Shown here: positions 44,058-54,389 of the stretch, one piece after another
Layout: each line of letters opens with the position of its first letter
How positions within the stretch are numbered: the first letter of the stretch is position 1
Program-made: the position numbers and the translations under genes
The notes under the pieces: generated by a model
What the model was told of the DNA's origin: nothing
Databases searched by the model: none
The model's input: the letters and a program-made list of their open reading frames with translations, nothing else
DNA from: Alphaproteobacteria bacterium
GTDB taxonomy: Bacteria > Myxococcota_A > UBA796 > GCA-2862545
Direction: 5' to 3'
NCBI GenBank assembly: GCA_020632875.1
Contig: JACKET010000009.1
Span: 196,784-260,783 of the forward strand
Length of the DNA: 64,000 bases

Positions 44058-45188
44058 TCAGTCCAGGTAGACGTTCGCCTGGCCCGTGAGCGAGCCGTAG
44101 TGGTACTGCCAGTACGCGCTCGAGTACGGGATGCTCGCGCCCAGGTTGACCTCCATCTTCTCGGGATCCTTGGCCTTGCGGCTCGGGAAGAACTTCATCC
44201 CGAAGATGAACTGGTTGAAGCGGTACGGGCCGGACTCGCCGCCGATCGTCGCCATGTACACGCTGGTCTCGGCGAACATCGCGACCGCGTTGCTCGCGCG
44301 GTACGTCGCGTTCACGCCGCCCACGATGCGCAGGTCGAGGACCGCGCGGGGCGCGATGTCGACGCCGACCTGGCCCTGCAGGTCGAGCTTGCCGAAGCGC
44401 TTGCCGGCCGCGAGCTGCGGGCGGAAGCCGATGTAGGCGGGGCTCGTGTTGAGGTGGATGTCGCCGATGAAGGTCACGAGCGTGTTCGTTCGCGCGGCCT
44501 TCACGAGCGCCCAGCGCACGCCGCCCTCGACGTTCACGCCGGTGAACCGCCGCCGCACGCCCGCGTGGAGCGACAGGCTGCGCAGGAGCGCGTGCTCGTA
44601 GTCGGCGCCGAGGTTCGCGTAGTCGGGCAGACCCCACTCGAGCGTGAACTGCAGCCGGCGGCGCGGGTTGATGTTCTCGATCAGCAGGCCCTGGCTGAAC
44701 TTCAGCTGCGCCTTGTCGGCGTCGACCTCGGGCTCTTCGGTGCGGTGGATGCGGTTGAGGTCGTACATCGCATCCTCGAGCTGCTCCATGCGCTTCTCGA
44801 TCTGCGGGCGGAACGCCGAGGTCGGGTACTTCTGCAGGTACTCGTCCCACACCTGCATCTCGTCGTCGGGCTCCATCGTCTTCACGGACTGGAGCGTCTG
44901 CCGGTACAGCTCGGCCGTGTCGCCGCCGAGGCTGCCGCTGTTCGAGGGATCGTCGTCGAGCAGGTCGGGCGACTCGCCGTCGGGGCCGACCGGATCCTCG
45001 CCGGGCTCGTCGCCTTCGGGCTCGTCGAACTCGGGACCCTTGTTGGAGGTGTCGAGATCGCCGGGCTTCTGGCCGAACGAGTCGTCTTCGTCGTCTTTCA
45101 GCAGGTCGTCGAACGGATTGCTCTCCTGGGCGAGCGCGGCGCCCGGGAGCGTGCTGATGGCGAAGAAGACAAGGAAGAACGCGCGCAT
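44058..45188 (-). CDS. Predicted outer-membrane beta-barrel protein with acidic N-terminal region
   Basis: Protein of 376 residues from ATG 45188, preceded by AGAGGTT. There is a signal peptide (about 1-21, ALAQE). Residues 24-90 are strongly acidic and disordered, and 95-150 helical. From about 155 to the end the sequence alternates strand-like pieces with aromatic ends (LQFTLEWGLPDYANLGADYEHALL ... AYWQYHYGSLTGQANVYLD), typical of a small outer-membrane barrel. No specific family is recognised. Confidence 0.65.
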   Translation of the reverse strand: MRAFFLVFFAISTLPGAALAQESNPFDDLLKDDEDDSFGQKPGDLDTSNKGPEFDEPEGDEPGEDPVGPDGESPDLLDDDPSNSGSLGGDTAELYRQTLQSVKTMEPDDEMQVWDEYLQKYPTSAFRPQIEKRMEQLEDAMYDLNRIHRTEEPEVDADKAQLKFSQGLLIENINPRRRLQFTLEWGLPDYANLGADYEHALLRSLSLHAGVRRRFTGVNVEGGVRWALVKAARTNTLVTFIGDIHLNTSPAYIGFRPQLAAGKRFGKLDLQGQVGVDIAPRAVLDLRIVGGVNATYRASNAVAMFAETSVYMATIGGESGPYRFNQFIFGMKFFPSRKAKDPEKMEVNLGASIPYSSAYWQYHYGSLTGQANVYLD

Positions 45189-45341
45189 CCGAACCTCTTT
45201 GCCGCGCGCGCATAGGGGGTTGCGCGGCAGACCGACGCCCCTTATCCGGCCTGGACAGACGGCGCGAAAGCGCGGCCGACGGAGCCCGTCATCGACGAAG
45301 ACCTCGCCATCCCCCCCGAGCACCGCGAGAAGGCGGAGCAC

Positions 45342-45926
45342 GTGCGCGCGCACCTCGTCCACCTGCGCGGGGGTGCGCCGTTCCTCTCGCCGGCCGACGC
45401 GCTGTGCCTGGTGGGGATGCTCGATGCCGGCGTGAGCGTGCCCCTCATCCTCGCGGCGCTCGACCGGTGCGTCGCATCGCGGATGAAGAACCGCGCGCGC
45501 CGCCCGCTCACCCTCACGGCCGCGAAGCGCCACCTCGGCAAGCCGCCCCTCGTCGACCCCGGCTTCGCGCGCGACCCGGGCGAGGCCCCGCTCGAGCCCG
45601 TGCGCGCCGCCCTGTCGGGTGTCGGAGACCCCGAGGCGACCGCGCTGGCCGCGGCCCTCGAGGGCCTCGCGTCCGACGAGCCCGATGCGCTCGTGACCGA
45701 AGCCGTGGCGCTGTGCCGCACGCACCACGAGCGCCGGTGGACCGCGCTGCCCGACGACGAGCGCGAGCGACGCATCGCCGCGGCGATCGTCGAGCTCGGT
45801 GACATCGCAAACGTCGTGGACTCCGATACGTTGCGACAGCTCGCCGAAGAGGTGGCCCGCGACGCGTTCCGCAGCGCGTGGCCCCGCCTCGACACCGCCA
45901 CCTTCGAAGCCCTGGTGCAGCCATGA
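45342..45926 (+). CDS. Partner gene of the DnaC-like ATPase
   Basis: Protein of 194 residues from GTG 45342. It is helical, with HLRGGAPFLSPADALCLVGMLDAGV at the N-terminus. The frame is open 100 nt further upstream without any ATG, GTG or TTG, and GGAG at 45281-45284 sits at good distance before an ATC (45291), so a rare ATC start is possible. The stop overlaps the ATPase start (ATGA). The tight coupling suggests the two proteins act together. Confidence 0.6.
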   Translation: MRAHLVHLRGGAPFLSPADALCLVGMLDAGVSVPLILAALDRCVASRMKNRARRPLTLTAAKRHLGKPPLVDPGFARDPGEAPLEPVRAALSGVGDPEATALAAALEGLASDEPDALVTEAVALCRTHHERRWTALPDDERERRIAAAIVELGDIANVVDSDTLRQLAEEVARDAFRSAWPRLDTATFEALVQP

Positions 45927-46783
45927 CACGCATCCATCCCGGCGCGGATCCCGATTGCCCGCACTGCGCCGGGCTCGGCGCGGTGGTGGTGCGCGACGGC
46001 GAGGTGGCGCTGGCGAAGCGCTGCACGTGCCTGCGCAGCTGCCCGAAGTGCCACGACACCGGGTGGATCTCCGCGGGCGACGGGCCCTTCGCACGCCGCG
46101 CCCGCTGCACGTGCACCGCGCTGACCCGCCGGCTCGAGCGCTTCGAGAGCGCCCAGATCCCGGCGCGTCACGCCGCGTCCACCCGGGCCAGCTTCAAGCC
46201 CACCGAGGCCCGCCAGGCTGCCGCCCTCGTCGCGGTCAGCGCGTGGCTCGACGCGTACCGGCCCCGTGAAGAGAACCGCGGCATGGTGCTGTTCGGCGAC
46301 GTGGGGCGCGGCAAGACCCACCTGATGATCGCGATGCTGCGCGAGCTCGTGTTCCGCTACGGCGTGTCGGTGCGGTTCGTCGAGTTCAGCCACCTGCTCG
46401 CCGACCTGAAGAGCGGCTTCGACCACGGGCAGGGCTCCGCGCGGCTCATCGACCCGCTCGTGAAGGTCGACGTGCTCGCGATCGACGAGCTCGGCAAGGG
46501 CCGCAACACCGAGTTCGAGGGCACCGTGCTCGACGAGCTCGTGAGCCGCCGGTACAACGCGGCCGGCACCATCCTCGCCACCACCAACTACGCGCCGGGC
46601 ACCGCCACCGGGAAGGCCATCGCGAACCCCGCCGCGGTCGCGCTCGGCGCCGCCGCGCCGCCGGCCCTCGTCGACCGGGTCGGGCCGCGCGTGAACTCGC
46701 GCCTGCAGGAGATGTGCGACTTCGTGCAGGTCGTCGGCGCCGACTGGCGCGAGCGCACGCGAGAGCTCCGCCGCGCCCACTGA
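45923..46783 (+). CDS. DnaC/IstB-like AAA+ ATPase with zinc-ribbon-like N-terminus
   Basis: Protein of 286 residues. The N-terminal 75 residues have Cys pairs CPHC, CTC, CPKC and CTC, suggesting zinc ribbons. The AAA+ domain has Walker A GDVGRGKTH (about 124-132) and Walker B VLAIDELGKG. This is the layout of DnaC/DnaI helicase loaders and IstB. No transposase is nearby, which argues against IstB. A chromosomal or relic-phage helicase loader is more likely; myxobacterial replication usually lacks DnaC as far as I know. Confidence 0.75.
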   Translation: MTRIHPGADPDCPHCAGLGAVVVRDGEVALAKRCTCLRSCPKCHDTGWISAGDGPFARRARCTCTALTRRLERFESAQIPARHAASTRASFKPTEARQAAALVAVSAWLDAYRPREENRGMVLFGDVGRGKTHLMIAMLRELVFRYGVSVRFVEFSHLLADLKSGFDHGQGSARLIDPLVKVDVLAIDELGKGRNTEFEGTVLDELVSRRYNAAGTILATTNYAPGTATGKAIANPAAVALGAAAPPALVDRVGPRVNSRLQEMCDFVQVVGADWRERTRELRRAH

Positions 46784-46828
46784 CCTGACGTCGCAGGCGC
46801 GCGTGGGCGCGGGTATACAGTGATCTCC

Positions 46829-48610
46829 GTGAAGAACTCCGCGCTCGCCCTGCTGCTCCTCGCCTGCGGCCCCCGCCCCACGGGTGTCGACGGGCGTCTG
46901 CCCGACGGGGCTCCCGAGGCCGACGCCGACACCGACGCGGACGCCGACACCGACGCGGACGCCGACTCCGACGCGGATGCCGACACCGACTCCGACGCGG
47001 ATGCCGACACCGACGCGGATGCCGACTCCGACGCCGACTCCGACGCAGATGCCGACACCGACGCGGATGCCGACACCGACACGGATACCGCCGTGGTCGG
47101 CAACCTCGTGACCCTGGCTCCCCCCACGACCTCCGCGTGCGGCACGGGCACGGCCGGTACGTGGTTCGAGGACGTCACGGCGTGCGCCGGGCTCTCGGGC
47201 GCGTGGCACGTGCGGATGCAGCCGAACCCCATCGAGTGGTACGTCACGGGGCAGGGGTTCGCCGACTTCGACCACGACGGGTGGCTCGACATCCTCGTCA
47301 CGAGCCAGGCCAGCCCCAACCACCTCTACGCCGGCCAGCCCGACGGCACCTTCGTCGACCGCACCGACCTCGCGCTCGCCGGTCTCGAAGCCGGGGCGGT
47401 GGGCACGGCCGACGTGAACGGCGACGGCTGGGCCGACATCGTGGTCACCGGGGTCGACGAGGACTACCTCCTCCTCAACGACCAGGGTGCGTTCCCGGCG
47501 GTCGAGCAGACGGGGCCGGGCGGCCCCGGGATGGGCCACGGCATCGCGTACGCCGACCTCCTCGGAGACGGGCGTCCCGACACCTACGTCACGAACTACT
47601 ACTGCCCGGCGTGCAACCCGAGCGCCGTCACCTCGGCCCAGGCCTCGCAAGACCTCTTCCACGAGAACCAGCCCAACGGATGGTTCAACCGGACCGCATC
47701 GGTGTTCGGCACCGGCATGGAGACCCAGGGAATGGGTTTCTCGGCCATCTTCGCCGACTTCGACAACGACCACGACCTCGACCTGTACGTGGTCAACGAC
47801 AAGGGCACGCCCGGCCCGCCGCTCGCCACCTGGATCATGAACCGCAACGTGTTCTGGCGGAACGACGGCATCGGCTGCGGCGGCGTGTGCTTCGAGGAGA
47901 TCGGGCTCACCAACGGCACCGACCTCCGGATCGACGCGATGGGCGTCGACGCGGGGGACTTCGACAACGACCTCGACCTCGACCTCGCCGTGTCGGACGG
48001 CAGCCACCTGCACATCCTCGAGAACCTCGGCAACGGGATGTTCGAGGAGGTCTCCACCCAGGCGGGCGTCGACGGCGTGTACCGCATCGGCTGGGGTGTC
48101 GTCTGGCTCGACGTCGACAACGACGGCGACCTCGACGTGTTCATGGCCAGCACCGGTGCCGACCAGCTCTACGAGAACCTCGGCAACGGCACGTTCGTCG
48201 ACATGGCGTCGTCGGCCGGCCTCGCCGACGGGCGCACGACGTACGGGGTGACGACCGGCGACTACGACCGAGACGGCCGCGTCGACCTCCTGATCGGCGA
48301 CGTCTCCTGGGCCTACCGCCTCGAGCGCAACGTCCGCTCGACCAACAACAACTGGCTCGGCCTGCGGCTCGTGGGCAGCGGGCGCGGCGGGACCGACGCC
48401 CTCGGCGCGCGGGTCTACGTCATCGACGACACCGGCCGCGAGCAGATGCGCGAGGTGCACGCGGGCAGCTCGCTCGGGGCGGGAGAGGATCTCGGGCTGC
48501 ACTTCGGGCTCGGCACCGGCACGCCGGTGTCGGTGCGGATCGTGTGGCCCGACGCGACGGAGGAGATCGTGAGCCCTCCGGTGAACCGCTGGAGCGTCGT
48601 GACCCGCTGA
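46829..48610 (+). CDS. FG-GAP/VCBS and ASPIC-domain lipoprotein
   Basis: Protein of 593 residues from GTG 46829 (GTG 46820 is also possible; TATACA at 46814-46819 is a -10-like box). The signal peptide ends in lipobox LLAC. Then comes an Asp/Ala/Thr/Ser tract of about 60 residues, and several FG-GAP/VCBS repeats with Asp-rich calcium-like sites (DFDHDGWLDI, DVNGDGWADI, DFDNDHDLDL, DVDNDGDLDV, DYDRDGRVDL). The C-terminus (LRLVGSGRGGTDALGARVYV onward) is an ASPIC/UnbV domain. It is probably a calcium-binding beta-propeller on the cell surface; its ligand is unknown. Confidence 0.88.
   Translation: MKNSALALLLLACGPRPTGVDGRLPDGAPEADADTDADADTDADADSDADADTDSDADADTDADADSDADSDADADTDADADTDTDTAVVGNLVTLAPPTTSACGTGTAGTWFEDVTACAGLSGAWHVRMQPNPIEWYVTGQGFADFDHDGWLDILVTSQASPNHLYAGQPDGTFVDRTDLALAGLEAGAVGTADVNGDGWADIVVTGVDEDYLLLNDQGAFPAVEQTGPGGPGMGHGIAYADLLGDGRPDTYVTNYYCPACNPSAVTSAQASQDLFHENQPNGWFNRTASVFGTGMETQGMGFSAIFADFDNDHDLDLYVVNDKGTPGPPLATWIMNRNVFWRNDGIGCGGVCFEEIGLTNGTDLRIDAMGVDAGDFDNDLDLDLAVSDGSHLHILENLGNGMFEEVSTQAGVDGVYRIGWGVVWLDVDNDGDLDVFMASTGADQLYENLGNGTFVDMASSAGLADGRTTYGVTTGDYDRDGRVDLLIGDVSWAYRLERNVRSTNNNWLGLRLVGSGRGGTDALGARVYVIDDTGREQMREVHAGSSLGAGEDLGLHFGLGTGTPVSVRIVWPDATEEIVSPPVNRWSVVTR
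46919..47090 (+). repeat. Asp-Ala/Asp-Thr coding repeat tract
   Basis: A tandem 6-nt-based array (GCCGACACCGACGCGGAT variants) encoding alternating Asp with Ala, Thr or Ser. Units are similar but not identical at the third codon positions. It forms an acidic linker between lipid anchor and propeller and may vary in length among strains. Confidence 0.85.
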
Positions 48611-48686
48611 CCGCGGGCGACATGAATCCGCGGTGAAAAACGACATCCGCACACGAACCGCACACGATCTGCACGGTCAGTCGGGG

Positions 48687-48692
48687 TATGGT
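48687..48692 (+). promoter_or_regulatory. -10-like box TATGGT before the MoxR operon
   Basis: TATGGT ends 7 nt before ATG 48700, with no ribosome binding site. An ATG at 48688 lies inside this box, which argues that 48700 is the real start and this is the leaderless promoter of the whole eight-gene operon. Confidence 0.45.
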
Positions 48693-48699
48693 TCATCGC

Positions 48700-50640
48700 A
48701 TGTCGCCTCCGCTGGTCCGTGAACTCGACGACCTGGTCGCCCGCGCCCGGCGCCGACTGACGACGCGTCGCATCGTGCGCGGGGGCTCGGTCGGCCTCCA
48801 GGTCGGGGTCGTGCTCTCGATCTTCGCGGTCATCGCGATCACGCGGATCGTCCGTCCCGACGAGGTCGTCCGCGCTGGTCTGCTCGCAACCGCCGTGCTG
48901 GTGGGCGTCTCCACGCTCGTCGCCGTGTCGGCCTCGATGATCGGGCGCCACCTGCGCCGCCGCGAGGTCGCGCTCCTCCTCGACCGGGCGCTCGACCGCG
49001 ACGAGGCGTTCGTCACGGCCGCCTGGCTCTCCGAGAGCCCCGACATCCCCAACCGCGACGAGATCCTCGCGCGCCTCGACACCTCCGTCGAGCGCGACCA
49101 GAAGCGCCTCGAAGACGTGCTCTCGGTCAAGCTCCCCGGCCACATGCGGTGGTTCCCGATCCTCGCGATCGTGCTCCTCGCGGCGTTCTGGCTCCCCCCG
49201 GGCGCCACGGCCCTCGCGCGGATCACGCCCGAGACGCCCATCGCCGAAGAGGGCGACCGCCTGGCCGAGCGGCTCGACGAGCTGAACGAAGAGCTCGGCG
49301 TCGAGCTGCCCGAAGAGCTCGCCACCGAGACGCAGCAGCTCGCCGACGAGCTCGCCGGCAACGAGCTCACCGCCGAAGAGGCCGTCGAGCGCATCGAAGA
49401 CCTGCAAGACAAGCTCCAGAAGTTCGCCGAAGAGCTCGAGCCGTCCAAGTCGGTGCTCGACGAGCTCGAGAAGGCCGCGAACGAGCTCCAGTCCGAGGCC
49501 CCCGACCTCGCCGAGGCCCTCCGCAACGCCGACATGGAGCAGGCAGCCGACGCCCTCGAAGACCTCGCCGAGCAGGTCCAGGAGATGACGCCCGAGCAGA
49601 AGCAGGCGCTCGGCTCCGGGATGAAGAACGCCGGCCAACAGCTCGCGGGCTCCCAGAACGAACAGGTCGCGAAGACCGGGCAGTCCATGCAGCAGACCGG
49701 CCAGAGCCTCCAGCAGGAGAGCGGCGCCCAGCAGGGCCAGCAGGGCCAGGGCCAACAGGGCCAGCAGGGCCAACAGGGCCAGCAAGGGCAACAGGGCCAG
49801 CAGGGCCAGGGTCAACAGGGCCAGCAGGGCCAGGGTCAGCAGGGCCAGGGCCAGCAGGGCCAGGGCCAGCAGCAGGGCCAGGGACAGGGCCAGCAGGGCG
49901 GCTCGAGCCAGCAGCAGATGGAGCAGCTCCAGCAGCAGCTCCAGCAGGCCCAGCAGCTCGGCGAGCGCCTCCAGCAGGATGAGAAGGCGCTCGAGCGCGC
50001 CCAGCGCACCAACGGCGCGCTCGAGGGCAGCAAGCAGCGCCTCGGCGGCGAGGCGGGCGAGCAGCAGGGCCAGTCGAACCAGGGCGGTCAGCAGGGCCAG
50101 GAAGGCCAGGGCCAGCAGGGCCAGCAGGGCCAGGGCCAGCAGGATGGCCAGGGCCGCGACGGCCAGGGCCAGGGCCAGGGGCAGGGCCAACAGGGGCAGG
50201 GCCAGGGGCAGGGGCAGGGCCAGGGCCAGGGGCAGGGACAGGGACAGGGCAACGGGGCGGGCAACGCGCACACCTGGGAAGATCAGGGCGAGCACGGCTC
50301 CAAGAACGGCAACGGCTTCAACGACAGCAACGACGCCCGCAACGACGCCAGCCGCAAGGGCTCCGCCGACCAGCACATCGACGACTTCCAGCGCCTCTAC
50401 GATCCGGCGCGGCTCGAGAACGTCGACGCGCTGCTCGCCGGCGCCGAGGGCGAGATCGACGAGAACGGGCACATCGACGTGCTCCCCACCCGGCGCACCG
50501 AGGGCGAAGAGACCGCCAGCCGTCCGCTGCTCGACGTGCCCGACACCTACTCGGATGCCGCCCGCGAGGCGATCACCAACGAGACCGTGCCGCCCGGCTA
50601 CCGCGAGGCGGTGAAGCAGTACTTCGACGAGATCGAATGA
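48700..50640 (+). CDS. Membrane protein with long Gln/Gly repeats, first gene of MoxR operon
   Basis: Protein of 646 residues. Three hydrophobic segments (about 27-46, 58-77 and 149-167) are followed by acidic coiled-coil helices (about 180-330), then two low-complexity Gln-Gly tracts with a helical Gln-rich break, and a charged C-terminus ending PGYREAVKQYFDEIE. The overall plan resembles DUF4175-type membrane proteins found next to MoxR genes in other bacteria, as far as I recall. The repeat tracts probably are flexible. It starts the MoxR-VWA-ABC operon; 40 nt separate it from moxR. Confidence 0.7.
   Translation: MSPPLVRELDDLVARARRRLTTRRIVRGGSVGLQVGVVLSIFAVIAITRIVRPDEVVRAGLLATAVLVGVSTLVAVSASMIGRHLRRREVALLLDRALDRDEAFVTAAWLSESPDIPNRDEILARLDTSVERDQKRLEDVLSVKLPGHMRWFPILAIVLLAAFWLPPGATALARITPETPIAEEGDRLAERLDELNEELGVELPEELATETQQLADELAGNELTAEEAVERIEDLQDKLQKFAEELEPSKSVLDELEKAANELQSEAPDLAEALRNADMEQAADALEDLAEQVQEMTPEQKQALGSGMKNAGQQLAGSQNEQVAKTGQSMQQTGQSLQQESGAQQGQQGQGQQGQQGQQGQQGQQGQQGQGQQGQQGQGQQGQGQQGQGQQQGQGQGQQGGSSQQQMEQLQQQLQQAQQLGERLQQDEKALERAQRTNGALEGSKQRLGGEAGEQQGQSNQGGQQGQEGQGQQGQQGQGQQDGQGRDGQGQGQGQGQQGQGQGQGQGQGQGQGQGQGNGAGNAHTWEDQGEHGSKNGNGFNDSNDARNDASRKGSADQHIDDFQRLYDPARLENVDALLAGAEGEIDENGHIDVLPTRRTEGEETASRPLLDVPDTYSDAAREAITNETVPPGYREAVKQYFDEIE
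49729..50250 (+). repeat. Coding CAGGGCCAG-type tandem repeats
   Basis: Two arrays (49729-49900 and 50089-50250) of CAGCAGGGC and CAGGGC units encode Gln-Gln-Gly and Gln-Gly. The units are nearly pure at the DNA level, so slippage could change length in steps of 3 residues or fewer without a frameshift. Confidence 0.9.
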
Positions 50641-50680
50641 CCCCGCCACGAGCGGCGCGATTCAGGAGAGAGAGCCCCCC

Positions 50681-51684
<1,004 letters not shown>

Positions 51685-51685
<1 letters not shown>

Positions 51686-52548
51686 TGCTGCTGTCTCCGG
51701 AGCTCCTGAAGAAGCTCGCCGCCCTGACGCTGCGCTCGAACAAGCGCGGCAGCGGGGTGCGCGTGGGCGAGCGTCGGTCGCAGCGCCGCGGCCAGTCGCA
51801 GGAGTTCGCCGACCACCGCCCCTACGTGCCGGGCGACGACCTCCGGTTCCTCGACTGGCACCTGTACGGCCGCCTCGACACGCTGTGGGTGAAGCTCTTC
51901 GAGGAGGAGGACGACCGCGTCGTGCAGGTGCTGCTCGACTGCTCCACCTCGATGGAGGGCGAGAAGCTCGACTACGCGCGCCAGGTGGCCGCCTCGCTCG
52001 CGTTCGTCGCGCTCGGCCACAACGACCGCGTCACGGTGGCCGGGCTCACCGACGCCGTCGCGAGCTACGCGCCGCCGCGCCGCGGCCGGTCGGCCTCGAA
52101 CATCGTGTTCGACACGATCGAGGCCGTGAACCCGGGCGGGAAGAGCGATCCGGGCAAGGCGCTCGCGAGCTTCCCGCGCCAGCGCGGCACCGGGATCGCC
52201 CTGTTGTTCACCGACTTCCTGTACCCCGAGGGCCCCGACGCCGCGCTGCGCAACCTCGTCGCGCGCGGCAACGAGGTGCACGCCTTCCACATCGTGGCGC
52301 CCGCCGAGCTGCGGCCCGCGGTCGACGGCGACCTCGTGCTCGTCGACGCCGAGAGCGGCGAAGAGCTCGCCATCTCCGTCGACGAAGCGACCCTCGACCG
52401 GTACGAGACGACCGTGCACGCCTGGGCCGAGGAGATGGAGATCACCTGCCGTCGCCTCGGCGTCGGCTACACCCGCGTGCTCACGAGCACGCCGCTCGAG
52501 GAGTTCATCTTCAAGGACCTCCGCCGCGTGGGTGTGGTCGGGCGATGA
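51685..52548 (+). CDS. DUF58 domain protein, VWA-like
   Basis: Protein of 287 residues. The family signature RPYVPGDDLRFLDWHLYGRLDTLWVKLFEEEDD is at about 47-79. A MIDAS-like DCSTSM is at about 90-95. This class is the usual MoxR partner. ATG overlaps the moxR stop (TGATG). Confidence 0.92.
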
Positions 52549-54389
52549 GCTTCCTGTTCCCCGCCGGCTTCCTGCTCTCCGCGCTCGCGCTGCCGATCGC
52601 GGCGATGTACTTCCTCCGCATCCGGCGGCGGCGGGTGCGCGTGCCGAGCCTCATGCTCTGGCACGCGATGCAGCGGTCCGAGCGGCTCGCGAGCCCGTTC
52701 GACCGGTTCCGGAAGCACCTGCTCCTGCTCCTGCAGCTCCTGCTGCTCGCCGTGCTCGTGCTGGCGCTCACGCGGCCCTACCTCCAGACCGAGGCCGCCG
52801 CGTTCCGGTCGATCGTGCTGGTGGTCGACACGAGCGCGTCGATGGGCGCCGTCGACGAGAAGCCCACGCGGCTCGGCGCGGCCCGCGAGAAGGCCGCCGA
52901 GATCCTCGGCGACCTCGGGCCGAGCGACGAGGTCATGCTGATCGAGGCCGGGCCGCGCACCGAGGTGCGGGTGCCGTTCACCCGCGACGAGGCGCAGGTC
53001 GAGAACGCGCTGTCGGGCCTCGAGGTCACCGAGGCCGAGGGTGGGCTCCGCGAGGGCCTGCAGCTCGGCCTCTCGCTCGCGCGGTCGCGTCCGGATGTCG
53101 AGGTGGTCGTCCTCTCCGACGGGGCGGGCGAGGATCTCTCGTCCCTGCCGACGGGGGGCGCGAAGGTCACGTACCTCCGCATCGGCAAGAAGGACGACAA
53201 CGCCGGCATCCTCGCGCTCGACCTGCGGCGTAGCCCGGTCAGCGAGCTCGATCGCCAGCTCTTCGTGACCGTCGAGCACTACGGCAACGAGTCGGTCGAC
53301 GCGACCGTCGAGGTCTACCTCGACGACGAGCTCGTCGGCCTGCGCAACGAGCGCCTCACCGCCCGGGCCCCGGTGTCGATGGTGTTCGACGTCGACGGCA
53401 GCCGGTCGGGCGTCCTGCGCGTCGAGCTCGACGTGCCCGGCGACCTGCTCCCCGCCGACGACACCGCGTACGCCGTGCTCGGCGCGGTCAGCGCGCGCAA
53501 GGTCGTGCTCGTCGGGGGCGACGCGCTCACCGCCCGTGTGCTGCGCGCCGACCCGCGCGTCGACCTCAAGCTCGCCTCGCCCGCCAGCGCGACCCCCGCG
53601 AGCCTCGCGGGCGCCGACGCCATCCTGTTCGGCGCCGCCGTGCCCGAGGGCATGGACGGCCTGAACTACGCGGTGCTGTCGAGCAAACACGGCGGTCCCG
53701 CCGAGCTCGGCGACCCCATCGACCTCCCGCGCATCCTCGGCTGGCAGCGCACACACCCCGTGCTCCGCTTCGTCGACCTGAACGGCGTCACCATCGCGCG
53801 GGCCGCCAGCGTGGGGAACACGGCGGGCCTCGCGCCCATCGTCGACGGCGACGCCGGCCCCCTGATCCTCGCGGGCGAGCGCCAGGGCGGGCGCGTCGTG
53901 CAGCTCGCGTTCGACCCGTTCCAGTCGGATCTCCCGATGCGCGTCGCCTGGCCCGTGATGATCCTCAACACGGTCGGCTGGCTCACCGAAGAGACCGCCG
54001 GCGCCTCCGACGCCCTGCTGCTCCCCGCCGGCGCCCCGTACTTCCGGAAGATCACCGGCGCCGGCGACAACGTCACCGTGCGCGGTCCGAAGGGCGACGC
54101 CGGCGCCACCGTGTCCGACGGCACCCTGCGCGTCGTCGAGACCGACCACGTCGGCGTCTACCGCGTGAAGGGCGGCGGAGTCGACGTGTCGTTCGCGGCG
54201 AACCTGCTCTCCGAGAAGGAGTCCCGCATCGCGCCGCTCGCGGCCCTCTCGCTCGGCGAGGACACCGAGGCCGCCGCCCAGGCGAGCGTCGTCTCCGGCC
54301 GACGCGAGCTGTGGCGCCCGCTGCTCGCCATCGGGCTGTTCCTGCTGCTGCTCGAGTGGCTCGCCTGGAACCGGAGGGCGACCGCATGA
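52545..54389 (+). CDS. BatA-type membrane protein with VWA domain
   Basis: Protein of 614 residues. The N-terminal segment with FLFPAGFLLSALALPIAAMYFLRIRRRRVRVPSLMLW is the BatA N-terminal domain (two transmembrane segments, about 3-21 and 58-77). A VWA domain with MIDAS DTSASMG follows at about 90-240. The large middle part includes a beta-sandwich and a glutamine-amidotransferase-like region, and a last membrane helix lies near 595. ATGA overlap with the DUF58 gene. Confidence 0.88.
   Translation: MSFLFPAGFLLSALALPIAAMYFLRIRRRRVRVPSLMLWHAMQRSERLASPFDRFRKHLLLLLQLLLLAVLVLALTRPYLQTEAAAFRSIVLVVDTSASMGAVDEKPTRLGAAREKAAEILGDLGPSDEVMLIEAGPRTEVRVPFTRDEAQVENALSGLEVTEAEGGLREGLQLGLSLARSRPDVEVVVLSDGAGEDLSSLPTGGAKVTYLRIGKKDDNAGILALDLRRSPVSELDRQLFVTVEHYGNESVDATVEVYLDDELVGLRNERLTARAPVSMVFDVDGSRSGVLRVELDVPGDLLPADDTAYAVLGAVSARKVVLVGGDALTARVLRADPRVDLKLASPASATPASLAGADAILFGAAVPEGMDGLNYAVLSSKHGGPAELGDPIDLPRILGWQRTHPVLRFVDLNGVTIARAASVGNTAGLAPIVDGDAGPLILAGERQGGRVVQLAFDPFQSDLPMRVAWPVMILNTVGWLTEETAGASDALLLPAGAPYFRKITGAGDNVTVRGPKGDAGATVSDGTLRVVETDHVGVYRVKGGGVDVSFAANLLSEKESRIAPLAALSLGEDTEAAAQASVVSGRRELWRPLLAIGLFLLLLEWLAWNRRATA

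Noticed and set aside
45923..46783. IstB of an IS21-type element
   Set aside because: There is no IstA gene or terminal repeats nearby, and the zinc-ribbon-like N-terminus is not typical of IstB.
49729..50250. CRISPR array
   Set aside because: The repeats are short, contiguous and without spacers; they are in-frame coding repeats of a real gene.
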